Assembly: GCF_029266915.1 (NCBI RefSeq)
Contig: NZ_JARIEF010000115.1
Coordinates: forward strand, 1 to 44,315
Source of the DNA: Tissierella sp.
GTDB taxonomy: Bacteria; Bacillota; Clostridia; Tissierellales; Tissierellaceae
Direction: 5' to 3'
Length of the DNA: 44,315 nucleotides
A program made the position numbers and the translations under genes. Under the pieces are notes generated by a model. That model saw only the letters and a program-made list of their open reading frames with translations. It was not told where the DNA came from and did no database searches. Of this stretch, positions 37,413 through 44,315 are shown piece by piece (positions within the stretch are counted from its first letter, which is position 1; each line of letters begins with the position of its first letter).

Positions 37413-38042
37413 CTATTTAGTTCCAAAAAGTCTATCTCCTGCATCTCCAAGACCTGGCACTATATATGCGTGATCATTAAGTTTCTCATCTATACTTGCC
37501 ACATAAATGTCTACATCGGGATGAGCTTCATGTACTGCGTCTATTCCTTCTTGAACAGATACTAAACATACAAGTTTTATATTAGTTGCTCCTCTTTGTT
37601 TTACAGAGTTTAGAGCAGCTATTGCTGATCCTCCGGTTGCAAGCATTGGGTCTACTACTATTAATTTCCTCTCATTTACGTCTTGAGGAAGTTTACAGTA
37701 ATATTCTATAGGCTGTAGAGTTTCAGGGTCTCTATAAAGTCCAACGTGACCTACTTTTGCCGCTGGAAGAAGTGTTAAAAGTCCCTCTACCATTCCAAGA
37801 CCTGCTCTTAATATAGGTACAATTGCAAGTTTTTTTCCAGCTAATGCTGGTGACATCATCTTTGTAATAGGAGTTTCTATCTCTATGTCTTCAAGCTCTA
37901 AGTCTCTTGTTACTTCATATCCCATAAGCATTGCAACTTCAGAAACAAGTTCTCTAAATTCTTTTGAACCAGTGTTTTTATCTCTAATATAAGTTAATTT
38001 ATGCCTTATTAAAGGATGGTCTAATACTATTACTTTTCCCAT
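37413..38042 (-). CDS. upp: Uracil phosphoribosyltransferase
   Basis: Upp salvages uracil to UMP with PRPP. The 209-residue protein has normal length. Hallmarks are [28 protein letters not shown], the PRPP-binding [16 protein letters not shown] and the uracil-binding [16 protein letters not shown] at the C terminus. ATG 38042 follows AAGGAGG. It lies 46 bp after rpiB and ends the run that starts at sua5. As in bacilli, upp is near the ywlC-ywlE-rpiB genes. Confidence 0.98.
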   Translation of the reverse strand: MGKVIVLDHPLIRHKLTYIRDKNTGSKEFRELVSEVAMLMGYEVTRDLELEDIEIETPITKMMSPALAGKKLAIVPILRAGLGMVEGLLTLLPAAKVGHVGLYRDPETLQPIEYYCKLPQDVNERKLIVVDPMLATGGSAIAALNSVKQRGATNIKLVCLVSVQEGIDAVHEAHPDVDIYVASIDEKLNDHAYIVPGLGDAGDRLFGTK

Positions 38043-38088
38043 TCAAATTCCTCCTTAGTTTTCATTTAATATTATAACATAGTTTTAC

Positions 38089-38517
38089 TTAAATTTGATT
38101 TATTTTTTCAACCCTTTTAGCATGTCTTCCGCCTTCAAATTCTTCTTTTAAAAATACTTTTACAATCTCTATAGCAAGAACATCTCCTATAACTCTTCCG
38201 CCTAAGGCTAATACATTTGCATCATTATGAGCTCTAGCCATTTTTGCAGCATATAAACCATTACAAAGAGCACATCTTACTCCGTCTACTTTGTTTGCTG
38301 CTATAGAAATCCCAATTCCAGTTCCGCAGATAACTATTCCTCTGTCTACTTCACCTTTTATTACTGCTTCTCCTACTGCTCTACCATAGTCTGGATAATC
38401 AACTGAATCTGCAGAATTAGTACCATAGTCTATAAATTCTACTTCATCTTGAAACTCTCTCTTTAGGATTTCCTTTAAATCAAGTCCGCCGTGGTCGCTT
38501 CCTATTCCTATCTTCAT
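38089..38517 (-). CDS. rpiB: Ribose-5-phosphate isomerase B
   Basis: RpiB interconverts ribose 5-phosphate and ribulose 5-phosphate in the pentose phosphate pathway. From ATG 38517 the protein is 142 residues: MKIGIGSDHGGLDLKE at the start, VDYPDYGRAVGEAV, and the active-site region CGTGIGISIAANK followed by RAHNDANVLALGGRV. The start is five codons inside the longest frame because GGAGGAG lies just before this ATG. It could act on allose 6-phosphate in some species, but context fits the housekeeping role. Just upstream is a direct-repeat segment with its promoter candidate. Confidence 0.97.
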   Translation of the reverse strand: MKIGIGSDHGGLDLKEILKREFQDEVEFIDYGTNSADSVDYPDYGRAVGEAVIKGEVDRGIVICGTGIGISIAANKVDGVRCALCNGLYAAKMARAHNDANVLALGGRVIGDVLAIEIVKVFLKEEFEGGRHAKRVEKINQI

Positions 38518-38543
38518 CTTTATCTCCTCCATTAATTTTATAT

Positions 38544-38669
38544 ATGCTAGTCTTCTATTCCCAAAATCTTATAAGTGCAATATTTTATATAAACAATAAA
38601 ATATGCCTTATATAGCCTTTGGATAAGTGCGACTAAGCATCAGAGATGCATCTGATGCTAGTCTTCTAT
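38544..38669. repeat. 15-bp direct repeat flanking a 96-bp hairpin-rich segment
   Basis: ATGCTAGTCTTCTAT occurs at 38544-38558 and again at 38655-38669, the second copy overlapping the ywlE stop codon. The 96 bp between contain a perfect 9-bp hairpin (38636-38644/38651-38659), an ATATTTTAT/ATAAAATAT hairpin, and ATAAGTGC twice. The layout suggests insertion or duplication of a small element. Confidence 0.6.
38568..38596 (-). promoter_or_regulatory. Possible promoter of rpiB-upp
   Basis: TTGTTT (38596-38591) and TATAAG (38573-38568) are 17 bp apart on the minus strand, inside the segment flanked by the direct repeat. Only moderately good. Confidence 0.35.
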
Positions 38670-39106
38670 ATGTGCTTGTATATCTTTTCTATGGCATAGA
38701 TTATTTCATCTCTTGCCTTATCATAAATCATTTTATTTCCGCCAAAAGGATCTTGTATATCTTGATTTTTACCAAATGCATATTCATTTAATAAAAAGAT
38801 CTTATACTTCTTATCTGGATAGTTAGATACTAACATATTTTTATGAGAGTTTGTCATAGTTAAAATGAGATCACTTGAATCTATAAGGTCCTCTGTTACA
38901 AGCTGTGATCTATGTGTCTTTATATTTATGCCTATATCGACTAAAGAATTTATAGCATTACTTGCTGCAGGACTTCCAGAATCTGCAAATATCCCTGCGG
39001 AACTTGATACTATATCTAAGCCTTTTTCTTTGGCTATTTTTCTTAGTATTCCTTCTGCCATAGGACTTCTACAAGTATTTCCAGTGCATATAAATAGTAC
39101 CTTCAA
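38666..39106 (-). CDS. ywlE: Low-molecular-weight protein phosphatase, YwlE-like (probable protein-arginine phosphatase)
   Basis: A 146-residue low-molecular-weight phosphatase. The active-site loop at residues 7-13 is CTGNTCR: nucleophile Cys7, Arg13, with Asp of the DPFGG segment as probable general acid. Threonine at position 11 is the residue that favours phosphoarginine in B. subtilis YwlE, whereas tyrosine phosphatases usually have Ile or Leu there, so arginine phosphatase activity is inferred. The start is TTG 39106, with GGAG seven bases upstream; the longer frame would overlap sua5 and does not match. It is 10 bp after sua5. The ywlC(sua5)-ywlE-ywlF(rpiB) order is conserved in Firmicutes. 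Confidence 0.92.
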   Translation of the reverse strand: MKVLFICTGNTCRSPMAEGILRKIAKEKGLDIVSSSAGIFADSGSPAASNAINSLVDIGINIKTHRSQLVTEDLIDSSDLILTMTNSHKNMLVSNYPDKKYKIFLLNEYAFGKNQDIQDPFGGNKMIYDKARDEIIYAIEKIYKHI

Positions 39107-39116
39107 AATACCACTC

Positions 39117-40166
39117 CTAACATTTGATAATCTTTCCACCAGATGCCTTCATCATTCTATTCATAATTGCCAGTCCTATATCATCAAGCTCTACACCTTC
39201 AGCCAGGATTATATCTACATCCAAGGCATCAAACTCACGAAGTATATTAAAAAGACTTGTTGCTATAGTTCTTTTATCACTCCGAGTACCTAATGTTTTT
39301 ATAATTATATTTGTATTTTTATACTTATCTTTAGTTTCATCAGTTGCCATTATTCCTACTTTTTTATCATTCAATATTTCTCTATCGATATTCTCTTGTA
39401 TCTGTACTACTACACTATCCACCTCTCCTGTAAATACTATCATCTCTGCTTTGGGTGCGTAGTGACGATACTTTTGTCCAGGAGATTTAGGTATTATATC
39501 GCTTTTTAAATTAGCTCGATCTTCAACCACTTCCGGTATAATCTTTCTTAAGTCTTCAAAAGTTACAGCTCCCGGTCTTAATATTGTGGGAATGCTCGTT
39601 GATAAGTCCAACACAGTCGACTCCAGACCAATTCCAGTGCTTCCGCCATCTATTATCATCTCTATCTTACCTAACATGTCTTCAACTACATGAGCTCCGC
39701 TAGTTGGACTTGGTCTGCCCGATAGATTTGCAGAAGGGGCTGCTATTGGAAGCTTTGCTAAATTTATAAGAGCTCTTGCAATAGAATTCTCCGGCATTCT
39801 TATTGCAACGGTTTCAAGGCCTGCGGTTATTATATCTGGAACTAACTTTTTTCTTTTAAGTATTATGGTAAGAGGACCCGGCCAAAAGTTTTCTATACAT
39901 TTTAAAGCAGTTTTGGTCACCTCTTCTACAAGACTTTCAAGCTGGTCTACTTCTCCTATATGAAGAATCAAAGGATTATCCGAGGGCCTTCCTTTAGCTC
40001 GATAGATATTTCTAACTGCTTCTTCGTCGAGTCCATTTGCTCCCAGACCATAAACTGTTTCAGTAGGAAAGGCTACAATACCACCACGCTTTATAATATT
40101 AGCGGCTTCTCTTAGCTCTTCTTCTTTGAAGTTTTCTTTATCTATATTTATTATTTTAGTTTTCAT
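39117..40166 (-). CDS. L-threonylcarbamoyladenylate synthase, long Sua5/YwlC type
   Basis: This enzyme makes threonylcarbamoyl-AMP from threonine, bicarbonate and ATP for the t6A modification of tRNAs reading ANN codons. The 349-residue protein is the two-domain Sua5 form: an N-terminal YrdC domain (about 1-205, GGIVAFPTETVYGLGANGLDE-like block, RAKGRPSDNPL, LPIAAPSANLSGRPSPT) and a C-terminal Sua5 domain (about 240-345). The linker region has SPGQKYRHYAPKAEM, conserved in Sua5. ATG 40166 follows AAGAGGTAA. It is downstream of prfA beyond a terminator and followed closely by ywlE. Confidence 0.96.
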   Translation of the reverse strand: MKTKIINIDKENFKEEELREAANIIKRGGIVAFPTETVYGLGANGLDEEAVRNIYRAKGRPSDNPLILHIGEVDQLESLVEEVTKTALKCIENFWPGPLTIILKRKKLVPDIITAGLETVAIRMPENSIARALINLAKLPIAAPSANLSGRPSPTSGAHVVEDMLGKIEMIIDGGSTGIGLESTVLDLSTSIPTILRPGAVTFEDLRKIIPEVVEDRANLKSDIIPKSPGQKYRHYAPKAEMIVFTGEVDSVVVQIQENIDREILNDKKVGIMATDETKDKYKNTNIIIKTLGTRSDKRTIATSLFNILREFDALDVDIILAEGVELDDIGLAIMNRMMKASGGKIIKC

Positions 40167-40194
40167 AAATATTACCTCTTTATGGATTTATATT

Positions 40195-40225
40195 AAAAAA
40201 AGAAGAGAAGATCTCTTCTTTTTTT
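40195..40225 (-). terminator. Terminator of prfA
   Basis: Perfect 14-bp arms (40212-40225 and 40195-40208) with a three-base loop, with A and T tails on the two sides. The stem starts in the prfA stop codon. Confidence 0.9.
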
Positions 40226-41288
40226 AATCTTGCATAAGTTTCTCTGCTTCATCTGTAGTTACTAAAGCATCTATAAGTTCATCTAATTCTCCATCTAAAA
40301 AATCAGTAAACTTATGAACTGTATAATTTATTCTATGATCTGTTATTCTTCCTTGAGGATAGTTGTAAGTTCTTATTCTCTCAGATCTATCTCCCGTACC
40401 TACTTGACCTTTTCTGTCTTGCGCAATTTCTGCTTGCTGGTCACTTAAAACTTGATCATATATTCTAGCTTTAATTACTTTCATAGCTTTTTCTTTATTC
40501 TTCGTTTGGCTCTTTTCATCTTGGCAAGATACTACTATTCCAGTTGGAATATGAGTTATTCTAATGGCAGAGTCAGTTGTATTTACGTGCTGACCACCTG
40601 CTCCTGAAGCTCTATAGTTATCTACCTTTAAATCTTTGTTTTCTATATGAACGTCTACATCTTCTGCCTCTGGAAGTACTGCAACAGTAGCTGTTGATGT
40701 ATGAATTCTACCACTTGATTCAGTCTCTGGTACTCTTTGAACTCTATGAACTCCTGATTCGTATTTAAGTCTACTAAAAGCACCTTTACCTTTTATCATA
40801 AATATAATTTCTTTAAATCCACCAATTCCTATTTCATTAGAATCCATAATATCAACTTTCCAATTGTTTCTCTCAGCATATCTTGAATACATTCTAAAGA
40901 GAACTCCTGCAAATAGAGCAGCTTCGTCTCCTCCAGCTCCTCCTCTGATCTCAACTATTACGTTTTTATGATCATTTGGATCCTTTGGTATAAGAAGCAC
41001 TCTTATATCTTCTTCTACGTTCGCTTTATCTTCTTCAAGTCCTTTTATTTCTTCTTTAACCATATCTTTCATATCATCATCTAATTTTTCATGAATAAGC
41101 TCATTAGCACCTTCTAATTCTTCAAGTATATTTACATATTCTCTATACTTAAAAACTATCGGTTCAATGTCGGAATGCTCCTTCATAACACTTTGGTATT
41201 CATTAAGATCTTGAACAAGTTCAGGATCCATCATTCTTTGATTCAATTCTTCATACTTCTCTTCAATAGAACCTAATTTATCTAACAT
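40224..41288 (-). CDS. prfA: Peptide chain release factor 1
   Basis: RF1 reads UAA and UAG stop codons and releases the peptide. The 354-residue protein has the PxT recognition tripeptide as PET ([14 protein letters not shown]) and the GGQ motif ([13 protein letters not shown]), so it differs from prfB, which has SPF. Length and domain order are normal. ATG 41288 is preceded by GGGGG. It lies 50 bp after the chromate-family pair, which is inserted between prmC and prfA. PrmC methylates the glutamine of the GGQ motif of both RFs, explaining the conserved neighbourhood. Confidence 0.98.
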   Translation of the reverse strand: MLDKLGSIEEKYEELNQRMMDPELVQDLNEYQSVMKEHSDIEPIVFKYREYVNILEELEGANELIHEKLDDDMKDMVKEEIKGLEEDKANVEEDIRVLLIPKDPNDHKNVIVEIRGGAGGDEAALFAGVLFRMYSRYAERNNWKVDIMDSNEIGIGGFKEIIFMIKGKGAFSRLKYESGVHRVQRVPETESSGRIHTSTATVAVLPEAEDVDVHIENKDLKVDNYRASGAGGQHVNTTDSAIRITHIPTGIVVSCQDEKSQTKNKEKAMKVIKARIYDQVLSDQQAEIAQDRKGQVGTGDRSERIRTYNYPQGRITDHRINYTVHKFTDFLDGELDELIDALVTTDEAEKLMQD

Positions 41289-41338
41289 AAAAAACCCCCG
41301 CGATTTACTCTTTATTTTTATCTTTATATTTATCTTTT

Positions 41339-41869
41339 TTAAAATTCATCATCTTTTTTTATAAATTTGTTATAAACTACTCTTCCTAAAACACCTACAA
41401 TTATTATATATATAGGTGTTATACCTAATAATACTATGATAGATGCTGCTACTACAGCTATTGCTAAGTCTTTATACCCTAAATGTGCCTTTGTAATAAG
41501 CTGATATACTGCCGAAAATATAAGTGCTACCACTACTGGTCTAATACCCATAAACACTTTTTCAAATATAGGATTATTATTAAACTGTGTAAAAAAAACA
41601 GCCACAAGCAGTATGATTACAAATGAAGGTAACACAGTTCCAAATGTGCATATAAGAGCTCCCTTTAATCCCTCAATTTTGTATCCTACAAATATACTTG
41701 AATTTACAGCAATAGGTCCCGGTGAGGACTGTGCGATTGAGATAGTGTCTATAAATTCTTCATCTTTTATCCATTTTTTATTTTCGACTACTTCCTTTTG
41801 AATAATAGGAATCATTGCAAAACCTCCACCAAAGGTAAATGCTCCTATCTTTAAAAAGGTTAAAAACAT
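41339..41869 (-). CDS. Chromate-transporter-family (CHR) membrane protein, second of a pair
   Basis: A short-chain CHR protein with about five to six membrane segments, forming a pair with the next upstream gene. The sequence starts [20 protein letters not shown] and includes [18 protein letters not shown]; pairs of half-size CHR proteins are thought to form heterodimers. True substrate is uncertain; many CHR proteins transport anions such as sulfate or chromate. ATG 41869 has no ribosome binding site and gives a protein about eight residues shorter at the N terminus than its partner. The upstream TAATG and A AAA AAG slippery heptamer may fix this (see the next entry). Confidence is high for the family and low for the start. 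Confidence 0.88.
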   Translation of the reverse strand: MFLTFLKIGAFTFGGGFAMIPIIQKEVVENKKWIKDEEFIDTISIAQSSPGPIAVNSSIFVGYKIEGLKGALICTFGTVLPSFVIILLVAVFFTQFNNNPIFEKVFMGIRPVVVALIFSAVYQLITKAHLGYKDLAIAVVAASIIVLLGITPIYIIIVGVLGRVVYNKFIKKDDEF

Positions 41870-41871
41870 AT

Positions 41872-41910
41872 CTATATATTTTCTAATTTTATTAACTTTT
41901 TTAATTTCAT
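41872..41910 (-). other. 12-codon minicistron / possible -1 frameshift leader of the second CHR gene
   Basis: ATG 41910 overlaps the first CHR gene's stop in TAATG and has GGGGTGAT upstream. Its frame reads MKLKKLIKLENI and stops at TAG (41874-41872), two bases before ATG 41869. It contains A AAA AAG (41902-41896) in the correct phase; a -1 shift there enters the CHR frame with no stop, giving [17 protein letters not shown], a normal CHR N terminus. Termination-reinitiation at TAG-AT-ATG is the alternative. No downstream RNA structure was seen. Confidence 0.5.
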
Positions 41911-42431
41911 TAATAGAGCATCACCCCTAACACTCCTCCAATAATTATTGCGATTATTGGATTCAGCCGTTTAAATGTTACTACATAAAAAAGGCTTATA
42001 GCTATTAAGACTGATTTTATATCTACAAAGCTGCTCTTTGAAACAGTAATTCCAGCTGCAATTATAAGTCCAATTACAATTGGTCTTATACCTTCAAATA
42101 TCCATGCTACATATATTGAACTTTTAAATTTAGCAAGGGATGCGTATATTAAGCTTATAACTATAAATGACGGTAGTATTACGGCAAGAGTAGCAACAGC
42201 AGCTCCTAAAATCCCACTCACTCGGAAGCCTAAAAAGGTAGCTGCATTTACAGCAATAGGTCCTGGAGTCATCTCAGAAATTGCAAATATATCTATAAAC
42301 TCACTGCTTGTCATCCACCCGTGATTTCTAATAACTTCTTCTTCAAGAAGCGGAAGCATAGCATATCCGCCACCAAAGCTAAAAGCTCCTATTTTGAAAA
42401 AAGTCATAAAAAGCTTTATTAAAAGCGACAT
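41910..42431 (-). CDS. Chromate-transporter-family (CHR) membrane protein, first of a pair
   Basis: A 173-residue short CHR protein with about five to six membrane segments. MSLLIKLFMTFFKIGAFSFG at the N terminus, followed by GGYAMLPLLEEEV, and EMTPGPIAVNAATFLGF are the family's FGGG- and PGP-type motifs. The start is moved to ATG 42431, two codons inside the longest frame, because AAGGAG lies seven bases upstream. It follows prmC by 11 bp and its stop overlaps the minicistron start of the second CHR gene. The pair is an unusual passenger between prmC and prfA. Confidence 0.92.
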   Translation of the reverse strand: MSLLIKLFMTFFKIGAFSFGGGYAMLPLLEEEVIRNHGWMTSSEFIDIFAISEMTPGPIAVNAATFLGFRVSGILGAAVATLAVILPSFIVISLIYASLAKFKSSIYVAWIFEGIRPIVIGLIIAAGITVSKSSFVDIKSVLIAISLFYVVTFKRLNPIIAIIIGGVLGVMLY

Positions 42432-42442
42432 ATACATTCTCC

Positions 42443-43294
42443 TTATTTAAATCCAAGTACTATTCTATCAAGATTATTTAGATCTTTTATTATCTCAATT
42501 TTTTTAAAGCCTTCTTTTTGCATTATATCTTTAACTCTTTGCGCTTGATCATATCCTATCTCGTATATTAGCATTCCCTTATCAAGAAGGAAATCTCCTG
42601 ATGCTCCACTTATCCTTCTATAGAAATCTAATCCATCAACTCCGCCATCAAGTGCTAAACTAGGCTCAAAATCTTTTACATCTACCTGTAATTCTTTTAT
42701 AACCTCAGTTTCAATGTAGGGTGGATTTGAAACTATAATAGAAAACTTCTCATCTATTTTTATATTTTGAAATAAATTACTTTCTCTAAAGGCTACACTT
42801 GTAAGTTTTAGCATATCCAAGTTTTTTTGAGCTACGCTTATAGCGGTTTTGGATATGTCCACTCCTAGAATCTCTGCAGTTTTACAATTTTTGGCAATGC
42901 TTAGTGATATTGCACCGCTTCCTATACCTATATCTAAAATATGAAGTTTTTCTTCTTTAAAATTATTCCTTATATAGTCTATAATAAACTCTACTAGGAT
43001 TTCAGTTTCAGGTCTTGGTATTAAAACACCCTTTTCTACCCAGAAGTCTATTCCCATAAATTCTTTGGTAGAAAATATATAACTAATAGGTTCGCCTAAG
43101 GCTCTTCTATTTATTATCTCTAAATATTTAACTTCTTCTTGGCTATCTATATACTTATCAAGGTTTATATATACAAAACTTTTATCTTTCTTTAAAACCT
43201 TTGACAGTATATATATAGATTCTTTTAAAGGATCTCCATATTCCATACTATTAAGCTTGTCTTTTCCAATTTCTAAAAGTTCTCGTATTACCAA
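42443..43294 (-). CDS. prmC: Release factor glutamine methyltransferase
   Basis: PrmC methylates the glutamine of the GGQ motif of RF1 and RF2 using SAM. The 283-residue protein has an N-terminal helical domain (about 1-90), a SAM-binding Rossmann domain with LDIGIGSGAISLSIA near residue 120, and the substrate motif NPPY in VSNPPYIETEV. The start is TTG 43294, with AGGAA upstream, overlapping the last codons of the DUF1385 gene by 7 bp. The alternative of a later start is not supported by the family N terminus. It precedes prfA with the CHR pair between. Confidence 0.95.
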   Translation of the reverse strand: MVIRELLEIGKDKLNSMEYGDPLKESIYILSKVLKKDKSFVYINLDKYIDSQEEVKYLEIINRRALGEPISYIFSTKEFMGIDFWVEKGVLIPRPETEILVEFIIDYIRNNFKEEKLHILDIGIGSGAISLSIAKNCKTAEILGVDISKTAISVAQKNLDMLKLTSVAFRESNLFQNIKIDEKFSIIVSNPPYIETEVIKELQVDVKDFEPSLALDGGVDGLDFYRRISGASGDFLLDKGMLIYEIGYDQAQRVKDIMQKEGFKKIEIIKDLNNLDRIVLGFK

Positions 43295-44226
43295 AGGTCA
43301 TCATTCCTATTGGCTGGAATTACTGATACTAAAGCTTCTATAGCTACTTCTATTTGAGAATCATCTGGTTCTCTAACAGTTGCATACTTTTGAATCATAA
43401 GACCAGGGTATGAAAGTATATATGATAGCTTGCTATCACTCTTTCCTATCAATCTATTTACTTCATAAGAAATTCCTGCTATTACAGGAAACATAAGAAT
43501 TCTAATTAAGATTCTTTGAAGCGGGCTTGGCCAACCAAAGAATGATAATACAAATATACTTATTATCATTACCATAAATAAAAAGCTAGTTCCACACCTC
43601 GGATGAAGTATTGGTTGCTTTCTAACATTTTCAACTGTAAGTTCTTCCATCTTTTCATAGCAGTGAATTGATTTATGCTCAGCGCCATGATATTCAAATA
43701 CTCTTTTTATATCTTCAAGTTTTGAAATCCAAATAACATATATAAAAAATATAGAAACTCTTATAACTCCTTCTATCATGTTTAAATAAATAGGATTATC
43801 TACCCATTTTTTGAATACACTTGTTAAAACATTTGGAATTATCATAAAGACCAGTATTGAAATCATAATAGAAAAAGCAACTGTAAAAAACATAGATACA
43901 TCTTTTGCTCGATCTTTAAATATTTTTTCAAATAAACTCTCTTTAGGTTCAACTTCTTCATCTTCTTCAAAAAAATCCGCAGAGTACATTAAAGCATTTG
44001 TACCTACTATCATTGCTTCAACAAGTCCTACTACTCCCCTAATAAAAGGAAGGGATAGGATCTTATACTTTTTACCTATACTGCTTATATTATCAACCTT
44101 TAACTCTATAACACTATCAGGTTTTCTAACTGCCATTGAAATCTTATTTGGACCTTTCATCATAACGCCTTCAATAAGCGCTTGGCCCCCAATAGTTGTT
44201 TTATGTTTTAAGGAGTTTTCTTTCAA
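43288..44226 (-). CDS. DUF1385 (YqhQ-like) membrane protein
   Basis: A DUF1385 protein of about 312 residues, function unknown, common before prmC-prfA in clostridia. The N terminus is soluble (TTIGGQALIEGVMMKGPNKI), and about four membrane segments follow; HPRCGTSFLFMVMIISIFVL and an EHKSIHCYE block suggest possible metal ligands (His, Cys, Glu). The start is uncertain: a GTG at 44235 is too close to AAGGA, whereas TTG 44226 has it ten bases away, so I chose 44226. It overlaps prmC by 7 bp and is the first gene of this operon, with a promoter upstream. Confidence 0.9.
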   Translation of the reverse strand: MKENSLKHKTTIGGQALIEGVMMKGPNKISMAVRKPDSVIELKVDNISSIGKKYKILSLPFIRGVVGLVEAMIVGTNALMYSADFFEEDEEVEPKESLFEKIFKDRAKDVSMFFTVAFSIMISILVFMIIPNVLTSVFKKWVDNPIYLNMIEGVIRVSIFFIYVIWISKLEDIKRVFEYHGAEHKSIHCYEKMEELTVENVRKQPILHPRCGTSFLFMVMIISIFVLSFFGWPSPLQRILIRILMFPVIAGISYEVNRLIGKSDSKLSYILSYPGLMIQKYATVREPDDSQIEVAIEALVSVIPANRNDDLW

Positions 44227-44244
44227 ATCAATCACTATCCTTTT

Positions 44245-44273
44245 ATTTTACAAAAGTTTACAAAAATATTCAA
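44245..44273 (-). promoter_or_regulatory. Sigma-A promoter of the DUF1385-prmC-CHR-prfA operon
   Basis: TTGAAT (44273-44268) and TAAAAT (44250-44245) are 17 bp apart on the minus strand. The -35 box touches the T run of the preceding terminator. Confidence 0.65.
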
Positions 44274-44303
44274 AAAAAGGTTAGATGCCCTTGCAACTAA
44301 CCT
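44272..44303 (-). terminator. Terminator of a gene outside the window
   Basis: 7-bp arms AGGTTAG/CTAACCT (44297-44303 and 44278-44284) with a 12-base loop are followed by seven T on the minus strand. It ends a transcript that enters from beyond the right edge, often rpmE at this position in related genomes, though that gene is not visible here. Confidence 0.8.
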
Positions 44304-44315
44304 AGATTTTAGAAG

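Overview
This window looks like chromosomal DNA from a low-GC, anaerobic, Gram-positive bacterium, most likely a clostridial or Tissierellia-type Firmicute. The evidence is the very AT-rich intergenic DNA, strong AGGAGG-type ribosome binding sites, and T-tailed hairpin terminators. Firmicute gene orders support it too: hpf-secA-prfB-tex, recD2-comF, murA beside the atp operon, and DUF1385-prmC-prfA-sua5-ywlE-rpiB-upp. A SAM-I riboswitch precedes metK. I recognise 42 protein genes (one cut by the left edge) and one tRNA. The species cannot be named from the sequence alone. No insertion sequence, prophage, CRISPR array or rRNA was seen.

Layout. 1-5974 (minus): tex (partial), prfB with its programmed +1 frameshift, secA and long-form hpf. 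6333-12405 (plus): a CorC/HlyC-type CBS membrane protein, then a run of an unrecognised 568-residue protein, an S9 peptidase and a YihY/BrkB membrane protein. 12402-18249 (minus): comF, recD2, the small-gene trio YvrJ-DUF2922-DUF1659, riboswitch-controlled metK, and a COG2426 membrane protein. 18513-18589 (plus): a solitary tRNA-Pro(UGG). 19104-27867 (minus): murA and a complete ten-gene F-type ATP synthase operon whose c subunit carries the full Na+-binding signature. 27995-34557 (minus): fdrA, DUF1116, carbamate kinase, an NRAMP-fold permease and an AEC-family carrier. 34840-37339 (plus): an alpha/beta hydrolase and a PucR-type regulator, divergent from that cluster. 37413-44226 (minus): upp, rpiB, ywlE, sua5, prfA, a pair of short chromate-transporter-family genes, prmC and a DUF1385 gene.

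How it fits together. Most of the window is housekeeping: translation termination, tRNA modification, secretion, SAM synthesis, cell wall and energy coupling. The accessory part is 27995-37339. FdrA and the DUF1116 protein are homologues of subunits of the anaerobic oxamate carbamoyltransferase, which yields carbamoyl phosphate, and carbamate kinase turns that into ATP. With two transporters and a PucR-type regulator, this reads as an ATP-yielding ureide or purine fermentation module. The third known transferase subunit (AllH, DUF2877) is absent here. ATP from this route and a probably Na+-driven ATP synthase would suit an amino-acid- or purine-fermenting anaerobe.

Points most worth a second look: the join between the two chromate-family genes (a 12-codon minicistron containing an in-frame A AAA AAG slippery heptamer), the oxamate-type cluster lacking DUF2877, the NRAMP-fold permease lacking metal-ligand motifs, the Na+ signature of AtpE, phased DnaA-box-like sites upstream of hpf, and several long perfect inverted repeats.
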